DNA of 64,000 nt from RGIG7213 sp045124505 (GTDB lineage: Bacteria; Bacillota; Clostridia; Oscillospirales; CAG-272): NCBI GenBank assembly GCA_045124505.1, contig JBGVLZ010000024.1:29475-93474 (forward strand). The letters are read 5' to 3'. The notes beneath the pieces are model-generated. The model was not told where the DNA came from and made no database searches. It was given only the letters and a program-made list of their open reading frames with translations. Position numbers and translations under genes: made by a program. Positions within the stretch are counted from its first letter, which is position 1; each line of letters opens with the position of its first letter. Below are positions 34,976 through 43,039 of the stretch, piece by piece.

Positions 34976-35012
34976 AGCCCACTACCCTAGAAATTCGGTA
35001 GTGGGCTTTTTG
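34976..35012 (+). terminator. Terminator at the left end of the element
   Basis: AGCCCACTACC and GGTAGTGGGCT form an 11-base-pair perfect stem followed by TTTTTG. Confidence 0.9.
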
Positions 35013-35158
35013 TATGTTCGCACATTTGTTATAGCTTGAATTTTCTGCTAAAATGCACCTGTAAACAACTAAAGAAAGCGAGGTGCAAAAATACCGCCAA
35101 ATCGGGATAGCTTTGAGTGTAGTATTCAAAAACTATACCGATTACGTATAGTGAATTT

Positions 35159-35362
35159 ATGAATAAGATAGCCGAATTTATTAAAATGGAGCGTAAAGCC
35201 GCCAATCTAACCCAAGAACAGTTTGCTAAGCTCTCAGGAATCGGTCTCCACGCCCTCCGTGACCTCGAACAAGGCAAAGATAATATCACACTCCATAAAA
35301 TCAACCAAGCCCTTGCTATGTTCGGTATGGAAGCCGTACCGGGTAGAAAGTGGGATGATTGA
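35159..35362 (+). CDS. small XRE-family helix-turn-helix protein
   Basis: The 67-residue product is one helix-turn-helix domain (MERKAANLTQEQFAKLSGIG, then LHALRDLEQGKDNITLHKIN). It ends AMFGMEAVPGRKWDD, like the HipB or Y4mF type that usually precedes a hipA-like toxin gene. No hipA follows; the next gene is convergent. A GTATAGTGAATTT segment precedes the ATG, with no clear ribosome site. It could be an orphan antitoxin or a regulator of the neighbouring gene. Confidence 0.75.
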   Translation: MNKIAEFIKMERKAANLTQEQFAKLSGIGLHALRDLEQGKDNITLHKINQALAMFGMEAVPGRKWDD

Positions 35363-35410
35363 AACAAAAATAAGGCCATAGTTTTCCAATAGGTAACTAT
35401 GGCTTTATTA

Positions 35411-36595
35411 TCAGCAGGTATATGTCTTGTCTACACCCATTATTTTACGTATAATTGTTTGTAATTTTTTCATCTCCTCAAACATAATCCGTGCCTTTTC
35501 TCGGAACTCTTTTATAGATTGAACGCCACAATTAGACAAGTATATGGCGACTATGTGATCTCTTGTTGTAGTTCCGCTTTGTAGCTTTAGATCAAATTGA
35601 AGCTCTTGATAATGAATTGTATTTCGTAAATCTCTAGCAAATCCTCTTGCAGAAAGATTAGATATGTCAAAATCACCAAGCTCAGAAAGTATTTTCTTTT
35701 TATCTTCTGTAGGTGCATATTGAAGTAAACTCGTTAAATTATCAATAGATTCATCATATTTAATGGCAAGAAGTTTAGATAGGAAGCATGCCCATAGGTC
35801 ATCATCTTTGTATGATTCGTGTGATAATACTTCTTCAACAAAAAAGATACCGTAGCTTATCTGAAAAATCATCAGCATGAATCTAAAGGCTGTTGTATCA
35901 CTCAACTGACTACCAGCAAATAAATCGGCACTCTTGTAGTCAAATAATTCAATTGGCGAGATATTGCTTTTTATAGAAAGCGGGGCAAGACGATACACAG
36001 TCTCATCTACTGTTTCTGCAAAAGCTTTAATATGTGACGACAAATAAGCGGCAAAGTTACGATAATCTTCACCAATCCACTGTTTATTATTACTTTCAAA
36101 TAAGCAATGCTGAATAAAATAATCACATCCTACTAACTGCCGTGTATTGTCGATTATTTGAAAAGCTAAAGAGATATCATTTCTCAAAGCAAAGAATATG
36201 TCATGTTCTTTTAATTTGTATTCATTTAAATTTTTATCAATTATTTGGTTTGCTTTAAGTGCAAAATTCCCTTTCTTGAAATATGTATGCACATTATTTC
36301 TCACAATCTCTAACGTTTTAAACTCAGATGTTGACATGATTTCTTTGCATTCTTGAGGAACTATTACATCCATGTGCTTTATGCTTTCATATAAATACAC
36401 AGCAGAATCTAACTGTATCCCCATAGACAGAAAAGAGTCTAATCCTGCCTCTACTCCGTACACCGGAGGTGTTTTGTCTGAAGAAAAAACTTTAAGAAAA
36501 TGCTTTATTAATTCAAAATGGCATATGTTTTCAAAACGTAATAAATCTAACCCTATGCAGTAATTTTTTGCAGAAGAAGTGGTGTGAGCGTTCAT
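35411..36595 (-). CDS. unknown 394-residue protein with a C-terminal HEPN-like motif
   Basis: The product is soluble, helix-rich and of no family I recognise. Near residues 321-328 it has RDLRNTIH followed by Tyr, an R-x6-H arrangement with an acidic residue after the Arg, typical of HEPN ribonucleases. The remaining sequence lacks a second catalytic motif that I can see. It lies alone on the minus strand in the element and has its own good promoter (36632-36660). An abortive-infection or toxin role is an inference from the motif and the defence-rich context. Strongly AT-rich coding sequence sets it apart from host genes. Confidence 0.7.
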   Translation of the reverse strand: MNAHTTSSAKNYCIGLDLLRFENICHFELIKHFLKVFSSDKTPPVYGVEAGLDSFLSMGIQLDSAVYLYESIKHMDVIVPQECKEIMSTSEFKTLEIVRNNVHTYFKKGNFALKANQIIDKNLNEYKLKEHDIFFALRNDISLAFQIIDNTRQLVGCDYFIQHCLFESNNKQWIGEDYRNFAAYLSSHIKAFAETVDETVYRLAPLSIKSNISPIELFDYKSADLFAGSQLSDTTAFRFMLMIFQISYGIFFVEEVLSHESYKDDDLWACFLSKLLAIKYDESIDNLTSLLQYAPTEDKKKILSELGDFDISNLSARGFARDLRNTIHYQELQFDLKLQSGTTTRDHIVAIYLSNCGVQSIKEFREKARIMFEEMKKLQTIIRKIMGVDKTYTC

Positions 36596-36631
36596 TCTAT
36601 ATCCCTTCTATTAATATCATTCTTGTCTATA

Positions 36632-36660
36632 ATTATAGCACAGAACAAGGTTGTTCACAA
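36632..36660 (-). promoter_or_regulatory. Promoter for the 394-residue gene
   Basis: On the minus strand TTGTGA (36660-36655) and TATAAT (36637-36632) are separated by 17 bases. The start codon at 36595 follows an AGAAGGGAT ribosome site. Confidence 0.7.
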
Positions 36661-36751
36661 GAATGTTTACATTAATGTGCGATTCTGAAATTCGTATAGT
36701 CGCAGTTTGTTTCTCTTTTTGCTAAACTTTAGGCACAAGGAGGTGCTGACT

Positions 36752-37051
36752 ATGGCACGGTTTATAGAAGAATTTTATTACGGAAATATTGATCCGCAGG
36801 CACGTAGTACGAAACAAAATAAGACGGTTCAAAAGGAAATGGCAGTCCTTACAAAGACCGAAGAACTGCTTACAAACGCTCTGACTGACGAGCCGAAGAA
36901 GTGGTTTTTAGACTTCGCAAATGCGTGGAGTGTCGTCAATGGCGAATCAAATCTTGACAGCTTTATTATGGGTTTTCGCCTCGGAGCCAACTTCGCATAC
37001 GATGCTTTTATCTCAAACGAAACACCGTTCGAGGACTTGTTAAAGGAATAA
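36752..37051 (+). CDS. DUF6809-type element-associated protein
   Basis: From the ATG at 36752, preceded by CAAGGAGGTG, the product has 99 residues: MARFIEEFYYGNIDPQARST and on to a conserved LDSFIMGFRLGANFAYDAF. This matches the small DUF6809 proteins common on clostridial integrative elements, of unknown function. An earlier in-frame start lacks a ribosome site. A clear terminator follows. Confidence 0.8.
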   Translation: MARFIEEFYYGNIDPQARSTKQNKTVQKEMAVLTKTEELLTNALTDEPKKWFLDFANAWSVVNGESNLDSFIMGFRLGANFAYDAFISNETPFEDLLKE

Positions 37052-37063
37052 AATCAATTAAAA

Positions 37064-37110
37064 AAGCACAGCAGATAGAATAATAAATCTGTCCGCTGTG
37101 CTTCTTTTTT
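37064..37110 (+). terminator. Terminator after the DUF6809 gene
   Basis: AAGCACAGC and GCTGTGCTT pair across a loop of about 22 bases, followed by CTTTTTT. Confidence 0.85.
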
Positions 37111-37283
37111 GCTCGGGAGAAAATATCTGTATCATCTTAGCGAGCAGACTGTTTATACTCCAGCTTTCGTAAAACAGTACTCGTTAGGGACACCCTAATA
37201 CCCGTCTGCAATTTTTAAAATCGCACATTCGCAAAACCAAACCTCCTCTGGTACAATCAAAGCACCAAAGGAGGTTTTACTAT

Positions 37284-37652
37284 ATGAAAACATTATTCGA
37301 ACAATTCGGCGGCACTTACACAATGCAGGGCGACTACAGTTTGCCGAACTTAACAGTAGAAGAAACCGACACCCGACCAATCGGTGTATGGGGACAACGC
37401 CGCCTGCACTACCTGAAGCACCACCGCAAAGTTTTGTACTATAACCTGCTCACTTCCGGCAAGCTCCATTCCCACCTCGCCGACATCGAAGAACAAGCAC
37501 AAGAATTATTCGAGCACCTTATCTGCGACCTCTCCGCCAAAGAAGGCATCACCGAGCAACTTAAAGTGATCGACCAGATGAAGTGGGTACAGAGGATGAA
37601 TAACATACGAGAACGTGTGAACGAAGTTGTTCTTGAGCACATATGTTTTTAG
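37284..37652 (+). CDS. tnpV: transposon-encoded protein TnpV
   Basis: The 122-residue product matches the TnpV family of Tn4451/Tn4453-like mobilisable transposons: TLFEQFGGTYTMQGDYSLPN, then GVWGQRRLHYLKHHRKVLYYNLL and a helical C-terminus. Its biochemical role is unknown. The ribosome site AAAGGAGGTT (37267-37276) can pair with AAACCTCCT at 37239-37247, so translation may be sensitive to where the transcript starts. It supports a Tn4451-like ancestry for part of the element. Confidence 0.88.
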   Translation: MKTLFEQFGGTYTMQGDYSLPNLTVEETDTRPIGVWGQRRLHYLKHHRKVLYYNLLTSGKLHSHLADIEEQAQELFEHLICDLSAKEGITEQLKVIDQMKWVQRMNNIRERVNEVVLEHICF

Positions 37653-37655
37653 AAT

Positions 37656-37693
37656 AAACAACACAACCGTGAAATCTTCATGGTTGTGTTGTT
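37656..37693. terminator. Bidirectional terminator between tnpV and the defence operon
   Basis: AAACAACACAACC and GGTTGTGTTGTTT form a 13-base-pair stem with A/T runs on both sides, placed between the convergent tnpV and HEPN genes. Confidence 0.88.
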
Positions 37694-37717
37694 TACCGTT
37701 TATGTATTTTCACTTTC

Positions 37718-38329
37718 CTAATTTTGCTCTTTTTCGTTCAAACTCGATATCATTGTGCGCATATAAACAATATTGCTTGCTATGCATTGTGTCATATTGT
37801 CCATATTAGAAATATCAAAATTCGCCAAAGTGTCAAAAGAGTATGTTTTCAAATTATCAATTGTAATAACTTCAATAATATCTTTATCAATAAAATTGCA
37901 GTCGTTCATCTCGTGTGCTAATCTATTTCTCATACTAATCAGTTTTAGTACACAATCCGAAAATCGTAATTGAGTTTTTGGCTTTTGTATAGAATCAATA
38001 TTAAAATCGAAAACATTAACTTTCGGTTCTGTTTTATATATTTTTATTATTTGATTCACAGTCAATTTTTTAAACAGTTCATCCTTTTTATATTTTATGG
38101 TCTCCAATCGTATCGAATTGTCTGTGGTATCAATTGATGTTCCTATTTTGCCACCATAATAAAAAAATAGCTTATTACTTAGCTCATTAGGGATATTCGA
38201 GAGACTTTTTTCAAAAGTCTCTCGAATTATTTCTTCTAAGTAATTGAATGTGTCTAAAAAATCGAAAATAATCAGTGATTTTATTTGACGAATCAATATT
38301 TCTTTTTTTACAGCTTTTGCATTATTCAT
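37718..38329 (-). CDS. HEPN-domain protein (MAE_28990-like) of the defence operon
   Basis: The 203-residue product has the HEPN catalytic motif RNRLAH (Rx4H, about residues 134-139) within ISMRNRLAHEMNDC. HEPN domains are commonly metal-independent ribonucleases in toxin, abortive-infection and CRISPR systems. The family that pairs with DUF262 proteins in bacterial genomes is MAE_28990/MAE_18760-like; the pairing is seen here, because the frame overlaps the DUF262 gene end by eight bases. I chose the ATG at 38329 because AAAGGTG precedes it at a good distance. It is the last gene of a five-gene operon led by an XRE regulator. Confidence 0.8.
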   Translation of the reverse strand: MNNAKAVKKEILIRQIKSLIIFDFLDTFNYLEEIIRETFEKSLSNIPNELSNKLFFYYGGKIGTSIDTTDNSIRLETIKYKKDELFKKLTVNQIIKIYKTEPKVNVFDFNIDSIQKPKTQLRFSDCVLKLISMRNRLAHEMNDCNFIDKDIIEVITIDNLKTYSFDTLANFDISNMDNMTQCIASNIVYMRTMISSLNEKEQN

Positions 38330-39482
38330 CACTAACACCTTTTAAGATATTAGAAACGTATTTCAATCTTAAATTCACATTGCTGGTTGTTGCAGGTGAT
38401 TTTTCAAAAGTTGATTGAACTTTATCATTTGAAATAATGTCATTTAATTTTTCAAAAATATTCGAATTTTGATCTAATGAGAACGGGATTATGGCATCTA
38501 TAAGATAATCTGCATTAGGTGTGTCTTTTAATTCTACTCTAAGCTTTAATGTTACATCTAATAAGGTTTGTACAGTATCCTTTTCAATAGTAATAGATTT
38601 TTTTTGAAAATCCTGTAAAACCTTATTAATCATTTCTCTCGGTCTAGAATTATAGTCATTTACTGTGTTTGCAGCAGTGTCAGAGTTAATATAAAAAGCA
38701 ATTGACCTATAGAAACGACCGTAGTCTTCATAATGCTTAATTGAGTTTGCAGAAAACACCGATTTGTATTCTTTGATATTATTCTGCAATTTTTCTTCAA
38801 CATATTCTGAAATCCACAAAGTCACAAAAGAGCGATATATTGCACGACGTATTTCATTTACCTTGAGCTTTTCCGCTCCTTTATTTAATCTTGCAAAAAT
38901 ATCATACTTTGTGAATTCAGGAGAATTAGCAGTAATAACATAGATATCTAAAACCGATGATAACATTTGTGATGTTTTTTCTGATGCTATTTCCTTAATT
39001 TCAGAAAACGATTTGTTACCAAAAATATCAGAATAATATTCTAGATTCTTGTCTAATAGTCTCAATGAACCTTGAATGTAATCCATAATTGCAGTAAGAC
39101 GTTGTTTGCCATCAACAACTTCGTATTTGTTTTCTTCCAATATATCCTCACCCGGAATTTCTACAACATAAATTGGAGGAATCATAATCTCCATATAAAG
39201 AGATTCAATAAATGCTGTTTTCTTGTCAGCCTGCCATATAGCCCTTCTTTGGTAATCCGGATCTAAAATCAATTTCTTTTCTTTGATTTTTTGATAAATT
39301 TCAGATATAGACCATGTTTGCTTTACTATTTTTGTTTTCTCTAATAGTTTTCTTTTTTCTTCATATTCATTTGCAACCGTTTCTTTTTGTTCTTGATCAA
39401 CAATATCATTTTCGGCTAACTGTAAATTTTCATCAGCAACTGTTGCTTCATCATCAATAATTAAATTTTCTTTTTCAGACAT
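38322..39482 (-). CDS. DUF262 (GmrSD/ParB-like) protein of the defence operon
   Basis: The 386-residue product has a DUF262 N-terminal domain: LILDPDYQRRAIW (about 71-83) and VVDGKQRLTAI with the conserved DGxQR motif at 124-128. DUF262 domains are ParB-superfamily NTP-binding or NTPase modules of type IV restriction (GmrS), SspE and related systems. There is no DUF1524 HNH partner domain; instead the HEPN protein encoded next may be the effector. An acidic, low-complexity N-terminus (about 1-50) precedes the domain. Both ends overlap neighbouring genes by eight bases, so translation is coupled. Confidence 0.88.
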   Translation of the reverse strand: MSEKENLIIDDEATVADENLQLAENDIVDQEQKETVANEYEEKRKLLEKTKIVKQTWSISEIYQKIKEKKLILDPDYQRRAIWQADKKTAFIESLYMEIMIPPIYVVEIPGEDILEENKYEVVDGKQRLTAIMDYIQGSLRLLDKNLEYYSDIFGNKSFSEIKEIASEKTSQMLSSVLDIYVITANSPEFTKYDIFARLNKGAEKLKVNEIRRAIYRSFVTLWISEYVEEKLQNNIKEYKSVFSANSIKHYEDYGRFYRSIAFYINSDTAANTVNDYNSRPREMINKVLQDFQKKSITIEKDTVQTLLDVTLKLRVELKDTPNADYLIDAIIPFSLDQNSNIFEKLNDIISNDKVQSTFEKSPATTSNVNLRLKYVSNILKGVSDE

Positions 39483-40518
39483 TTTGAAACTCTCCTATCT
39501 TATCTGCATAATTTAGTGCTTTTATATAATTCTCCATAAAATTCCAGTCAGGCGCACCTTTATATGAAGGCAATTTGATTACAGATTTCTCCATTATTGT
39601 TTTAGTCCATTTACGACCATAATTATATTTAGGGCGTTCTGCCTTTATCACAGTTGCAATAAACAACCCGATATATTGGTTGAGATCCCAACCTTTGGGA
39701 TATAAAACGTTAACATCATCCGATGCCCAAAACGGTTCTGATTGATAAAATGCTTCTCCCACACTCCCATTATAATTTACTGTTATACAATTAGGTTCCC
39801 ATAGTTTTTCAGCATCTATTTTTTGTCTTACTCCATTATTGTTATCAATAGCCCCTAAGAAATTATCATTACCCTCAAACATATCTGCTTTGGTTAAGCG
39901 TTTGCCTTTCTCAATACGGAATAATTCACCAATAGTGTATTCTTTCCAATCATCAATATTTAGTGTATGTGATGATTTGGAATCTATTTTTGTTGTTATG
40001 GGTTTTGAATTTAAAGAATTAATAAATTTTTCCATATAATCCCAATCTGGTATGTATCCTTGATTGGAAAAAGAATGATTTACATCGATTTCAAATTTGC
40101 CGTTAGTATTTTTTTGCGCCGGTAATTTTATAATAATTTCTTTACTGTCACCTACACGGCATTGTCTTCCGTAGCACCATTTATAGTTTTCGCTCTTATT
40201 AATAACTGTTGTTATAAACAAACCAATTTTATCGTTAAGATTCCATCCTTTGGGTGTCATGACATTTACATCGCTTGTAGCACAAAACTCTTCTGGTTGG
40301 TAGAAAGCTGTGCATCCTACTTTGCCTGTTACGATACAATTACCCGAAAAATCCGGATCTAAACTAATTTTTTGTCCTACACCATTATTGGTATTAGAAG
40401 CTGAAACATAGGGGGTTTCACCATTTTCATATTCATCTGAATAATGATATATCCCTGCTGAAATATCGAATAAATCAGATAATTTGAATTCTTGCCATTC
40501 ACTTGTATTAAGATTCAT
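39475..40518 (-). CDS. restriction-modification specificity subunit (two target-recognition domains)
   Basis: The 347-residue product is an internally repeated HsdS-like protein. Two half-repeats each start with EWQEFKLSDLFDISAG (about 8) or DWKEYTIGELFRIEKG (about 191), contain NNNGV(G/R)QKI, FY-Q-PEEF-A-SDVNV or the like, and end KLP-like (about 130 and 320). Each half would read one part of a bipartite site. Length is close to the B subunit of BcgI (341 residues). The start overlaps the methylase gene by 11 bases. It should direct both methylation and cleavage by the fused partner. Confidence 0.9.
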   Translation of the reverse strand: MNLNTSEWQEFKLSDLFDISAGIYHYSDEYENGETPYVSASNTNNGVGQKISLDPDFSGNCIVTGKVGCTAFYQPEEFCATSDVNVMTPKGWNLNDKIGLFITTVINKSENYKWCYGRQCRVGDSKEIIIKLPAQKNTNGKFEIDVNHSFSNQGYIPDWDYMEKFINSLNSKPITTKIDSKSSHTLNIDDWKEYTIGELFRIEKGKRLTKADMFEGNDNFLGAIDNNNGVRQKIDAEKLWEPNCITVNYNGSVGEAFYQSEPFWASDDVNVLYPKGWDLNQYIGLFIATVIKAERPKYNYGRKWTKTIMEKSVIKLPSYKGAPDWNFMENYIKALNYADKIGEFQNV

Positions 40519-42418
40519 AAACTTTACCTTCTTTCACCAAGTACGCAAGATAATCATTGACTGTTTGCTGAAAATCTTGTGCGGTTAACTGAGAATAATC
40601 GGTTTTCATATATGCTTCACATAACCATTCGTTTTTATCATTAACACAAGCTTTTGCAGTTAAACCATCAACAACTTCTTTTTCTCTATACAATCTAAGC
40701 CATTCGTTTTTTATTTCAGCCCACTTGTCGTACGCATCAACTCTACCAAGCTTTTTGCGTTTTACAAACCCATCATCTTTGTAATAGCCAAAGAATGTAG
40801 AAATTTTGGGATTGTGTTTATTTTTAGCTTCCCATACCATTACGCAAACACAAGTACCAGCGCCCTGTCCATAGAATATATCGTCAGGCATTGAAAAAAC
40901 AGCTTTAAGCGTGTGTTTTTGCATTAAACGCTCTCTAACATCTTTGAATTTAGTTCCTATAGCACAACTCATAGGACATACAACGGCTACCTCTCCGCCT
41001 TGGCAGATAAGATCGAGTTCTTGCTCTAAAAATTCAAGCTCAACATGATCTTTTTGGGAATATGGAGGATTTAGCAAGCCTTTATTTAGTACAATATTAT
41101 CTCCGTTCGTGTCTTTTAAATTTTTAAGCTTCTTGATGGTATTTTTATCAAAACAGTCCCCATGTAGAATGTGTGATTTACCATCTTTTCTCATAATCAT
41201 ATTTGCTAAGGCAAGAGTGTGGATATCCGAATCTTGCTCTATGCCATATAGATTGTTTTTACGGATATACTCTATATCTTCAGGTGTTGCTGCTTCTTTA
41301 AACATTTTCCCCATAGCTGTTACAAGAAATGCTCCACTACCACAACAAATATCTACAACACGTGAATCTTTATCGATGTTAATGAGATCTGCCATAAACT
41401 CAGTCAAATGTTGGGGAGTTAAAACTATGCCAAGGGAATTTCCATCTCCAGAAGAATAACTAATAAACTCGTGATAAAAAATACCGAGAGCATCAATGGT
41501 ATTGCCAACATAATCCATCATAGGTTTTATTTTCATTTCAAGTTGATTGATATACCATCTCAAAGAGTTATCGTCTGCAAGTGGTGTTGCTCTCAATTTA
41601 ATAACTGAGCGAATTTCAGAAAACTTCCCTTTGATTTCACGGATTTTATCATTGCTAATTTCACCATCTGATAAAACGCGCTCAATTGCCGATACGCTAC
41701 TATCCAATAAAGTGTTAAAACTCGTAATTTTATCATAATCGTTACTAAAAGATTCATCTTGTAAAGCGATTAGTACACCAGCTATAAATAACGGTTTAAG
41801 TTTTTCTGTCATTTTGTTTATTCGAAGTGAATCATGAATATTAACTGCTGTTGCCTTCACCTCAGATAAGCTATAAGCCTTTTGTACTTTTTCGCCTCGA
41901 ACCAATTTTAAATAGTTTTCAGGTTCTAAAATAATATTTTTAGATTTTGTAAGTTCGGAATGTGTACTTTGATTTTTTGCCCAATAGAAAGCATCAACTT
42001 TAACGTCTGCTTTCTTTGAACCAGAAATTGCGACTGCTATTACATTAAAATATTCTTTTAAATATTTTGCATAATATAAAGCGCCATCAACAGCAAAGTC
42101 TTTAGGATGATTCATCTGTTCGCTTGCATGTTTTTTTACCGAATTTTTGCATTCTACAACTAATATAGTATTTAAATCGTGCTTTAAAGTAATAACATAC
42201 TCCGGCTTTGCTTTTCCGGGACCAAAAGTCGAAAAATCATCCAATTCACAATCTTTCGGTTTGCCACCAGCCTTTTTAAGGGCTTCGTTAATGTCGGAGT
42301 TAGGGGTAGATTCTCCCTGGACATATACAAAGCCAAAATCATTTTCCCCATAAGCAGAAATCTTCATTTCTTGTTCTGTTAATTTTTCTGTATATTTTTC
42401 AATTTTTGTAGTTGCCAT
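40508..42418 (-). CDS. BcgI-like fused restriction endonuclease-methyltransferase
   Basis: The 636-residue product combines an N-terminal PD-(D/E)xK-type nuclease segment (PE at 72-73, VVECK at 87-91), a helical connector, and an N6-adenine methyltransferase with motif I VVDICCGSGAF (354-364) and catalytic NPPY (450-453). There is no separate HsdR gene. Size and layout match the A subunit of type IIB enzymes such as BcgI (637 residues), which cut on both sides of the site with a separate specificity subunit. A plain type I HsdM is less likely because of the N-terminal nuclease motif. It follows the XRE regulator by 17 bases. Confidence 0.88.
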   Translation of the reverse strand: MATTKIEKYTEKLTEQEMKISAYGENDFGFVYVQGESTPNSDINEALKKAGGKPKDCELDDFSTFGPGKAKPEYVITLKHDLNTILVVECKNSVKKHASEQMNHPKDFAVDGALYYAKYLKEYFNVIAVAISGSKKADVKVDAFYWAKNQSTHSELTKSKNIILEPENYLKLVRGEKVQKAYSLSEVKATAVNIHDSLRINKMTEKLKPLFIAGVLIALQDESFSNDYDKITSFNTLLDSSVSAIERVLSDGEISNDKIREIKGKFSEIRSVIKLRATPLADDNSLRWYINQLEMKIKPMMDYVGNTIDALGIFYHEFISYSSGDGNSLGIVLTPQHLTEFMADLINIDKDSRVVDICCGSGAFLVTAMGKMFKEAATPEDIEYIRKNNLYGIEQDSDIHTLALANMIMRKDGKSHILHGDCFDKNTIKKLKNLKDTNGDNIVLNKGLLNPPYSQKDHVELEFLEQELDLICQGGEVAVVCPMSCAIGTKFKDVRERLMQKHTLKAVFSMPDDIFYGQGAGTCVCVMVWEAKNKHNPKISTFFGYYKDDGFVKRKKLGRVDAYDKWAEIKNEWLRLYREKEVVDGLTAKACVNDKNEWLCEAYMKTDYSQLTAQDFQQTVNDYLAYLVKEGKVYES

Positions 42419-42435
42419 TTTTTATTTCCTCCGAA

Positions 42436-42846
42436 TTATATAGTTTTCGCAATTTGTGACCAAATTTGCTCACTATTAGGTCTGTCTTTTGCAGTACGGA
42501 TTATTTTCAATAAAGTTTGATTACTCATGATATATTCCTTGATATCAGCAGGTATATCGTTTCTCTCCTTAGCAGCCAAATCAAATAGTGTAGACTTGAT
42601 TTTTGGGGAATCATCAAGGTTGAGTCTTTGAATAATGGTTTCAAGCAATTCTTTTTCAGGTGGTTTGTTATGCCCGTTTTCAATATCGCTCAAATACGTT
42701 GGCGTCTTATCAACCTCTTTGGCTAATTGCCGGATCGAAATACCTTTGGCCTGTCGCACTGACCTTAAGTATTTTCCGAATTCAAAAACTTCGTGTCCAA
42801 GAGAATCTAAATCAATAAATTCAATATTGTTGTCTTTTTTAGGCAT
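42436..42846 (-). CDS. XRE-family regulator of the restriction operon
   Basis: The 136-residue product has a helix-turn-helix (FGKYLRSVRQAKGISIRQLA, KEVDKTPTYLSDIENGH; about residues 24-60) and a helical C-terminal part (about 70-136). As the first gene of the operon with the restriction-methylase next, it probably acts as a controller protein. I chose the ATG at 42846 because AGGAGGTGATT precedes it; an upstream in-frame ATG lacks a site. An inverted repeat between its promoter and start codon is a likely operator. Confidence 0.9.
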   Translation of the reverse strand: MPKKDNNIEFIDLDSLGHEVFEFGKYLRSVRQAKGISIRQLAKEVDKTPTYLSDIENGHNKPPEKELLETIIQRLNLDDSPKIKSTLFDLAAKERNDIPADIKEYIMSNQTLLKIIRTAKDRPNSEQIWSQIAKTI

Positions 42847-42862
42847 ACAAATCACCTCCTAT

Positions 42863-42884
42863 ATGTAAGTTAGTTAGCTTACAT
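42863..42884 (-). promoter_or_regulatory. Operator-like inverted repeat of the restriction operon
   Basis: ATGTAAG (42863-42869) and CTTACAT (42878-42884) form a perfect inverted repeat with an 8-base spacer, just downstream of the -10 hexamer and upstream of the ribosome site. This is where a controller protein would block transcription. Confidence 0.7.
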
Positions 42885-42887
42885 ACT

Positions 42888-42916
42888 ATTATATTGCAAT
42901 GCGAGCATTTTGTCAA
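42888..42916 (-). promoter_or_regulatory. Consensus promoter of the restriction/HEPN operon
   Basis: On the minus strand TTGACA (42916-42911), a 17-base spacer and TATAAT (42893-42888) form a perfect sigma-A promoter directed at the XRE regulator and the four genes behind it. Confidence 0.88.
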
Positions 42917-42976
42917 TAAAAAATCGAAACAAAAATCAATTTGTGTTATCATTTTTTGAAATTTGATAGCTTTCTC

Positions 42977-43007
42977 GACGCTTATCGAAAGATGGGCGTC
43001 TTTTTTT
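42977..43007 (+). terminator. Short terminator-like hairpin before the repeat array
   Basis: GACGC and GCGTC pair around a loop holding the smaller TTATCGAAAGATGG, followed by seven T residues. No plus-strand gene upstream explains it. Confidence 0.5.
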
Positions 43008-43039
43008 ATGCCTATTTTTGAAAAAGGGCTTAGTAAATC

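Noticed and set aside
35159..35362. HipBA toxin-antitoxin locus
   Set aside because: The small XRE protein is HipB-like, but no HipA-type kinase gene follows; the next gene is convergent and unrelated.
40508..42418. Ordinary type I HsdM
   Set aside because: The N-terminal PE...ECK segment, the total length and the absence of hsdR fit a BcgI-like fused enzyme better.
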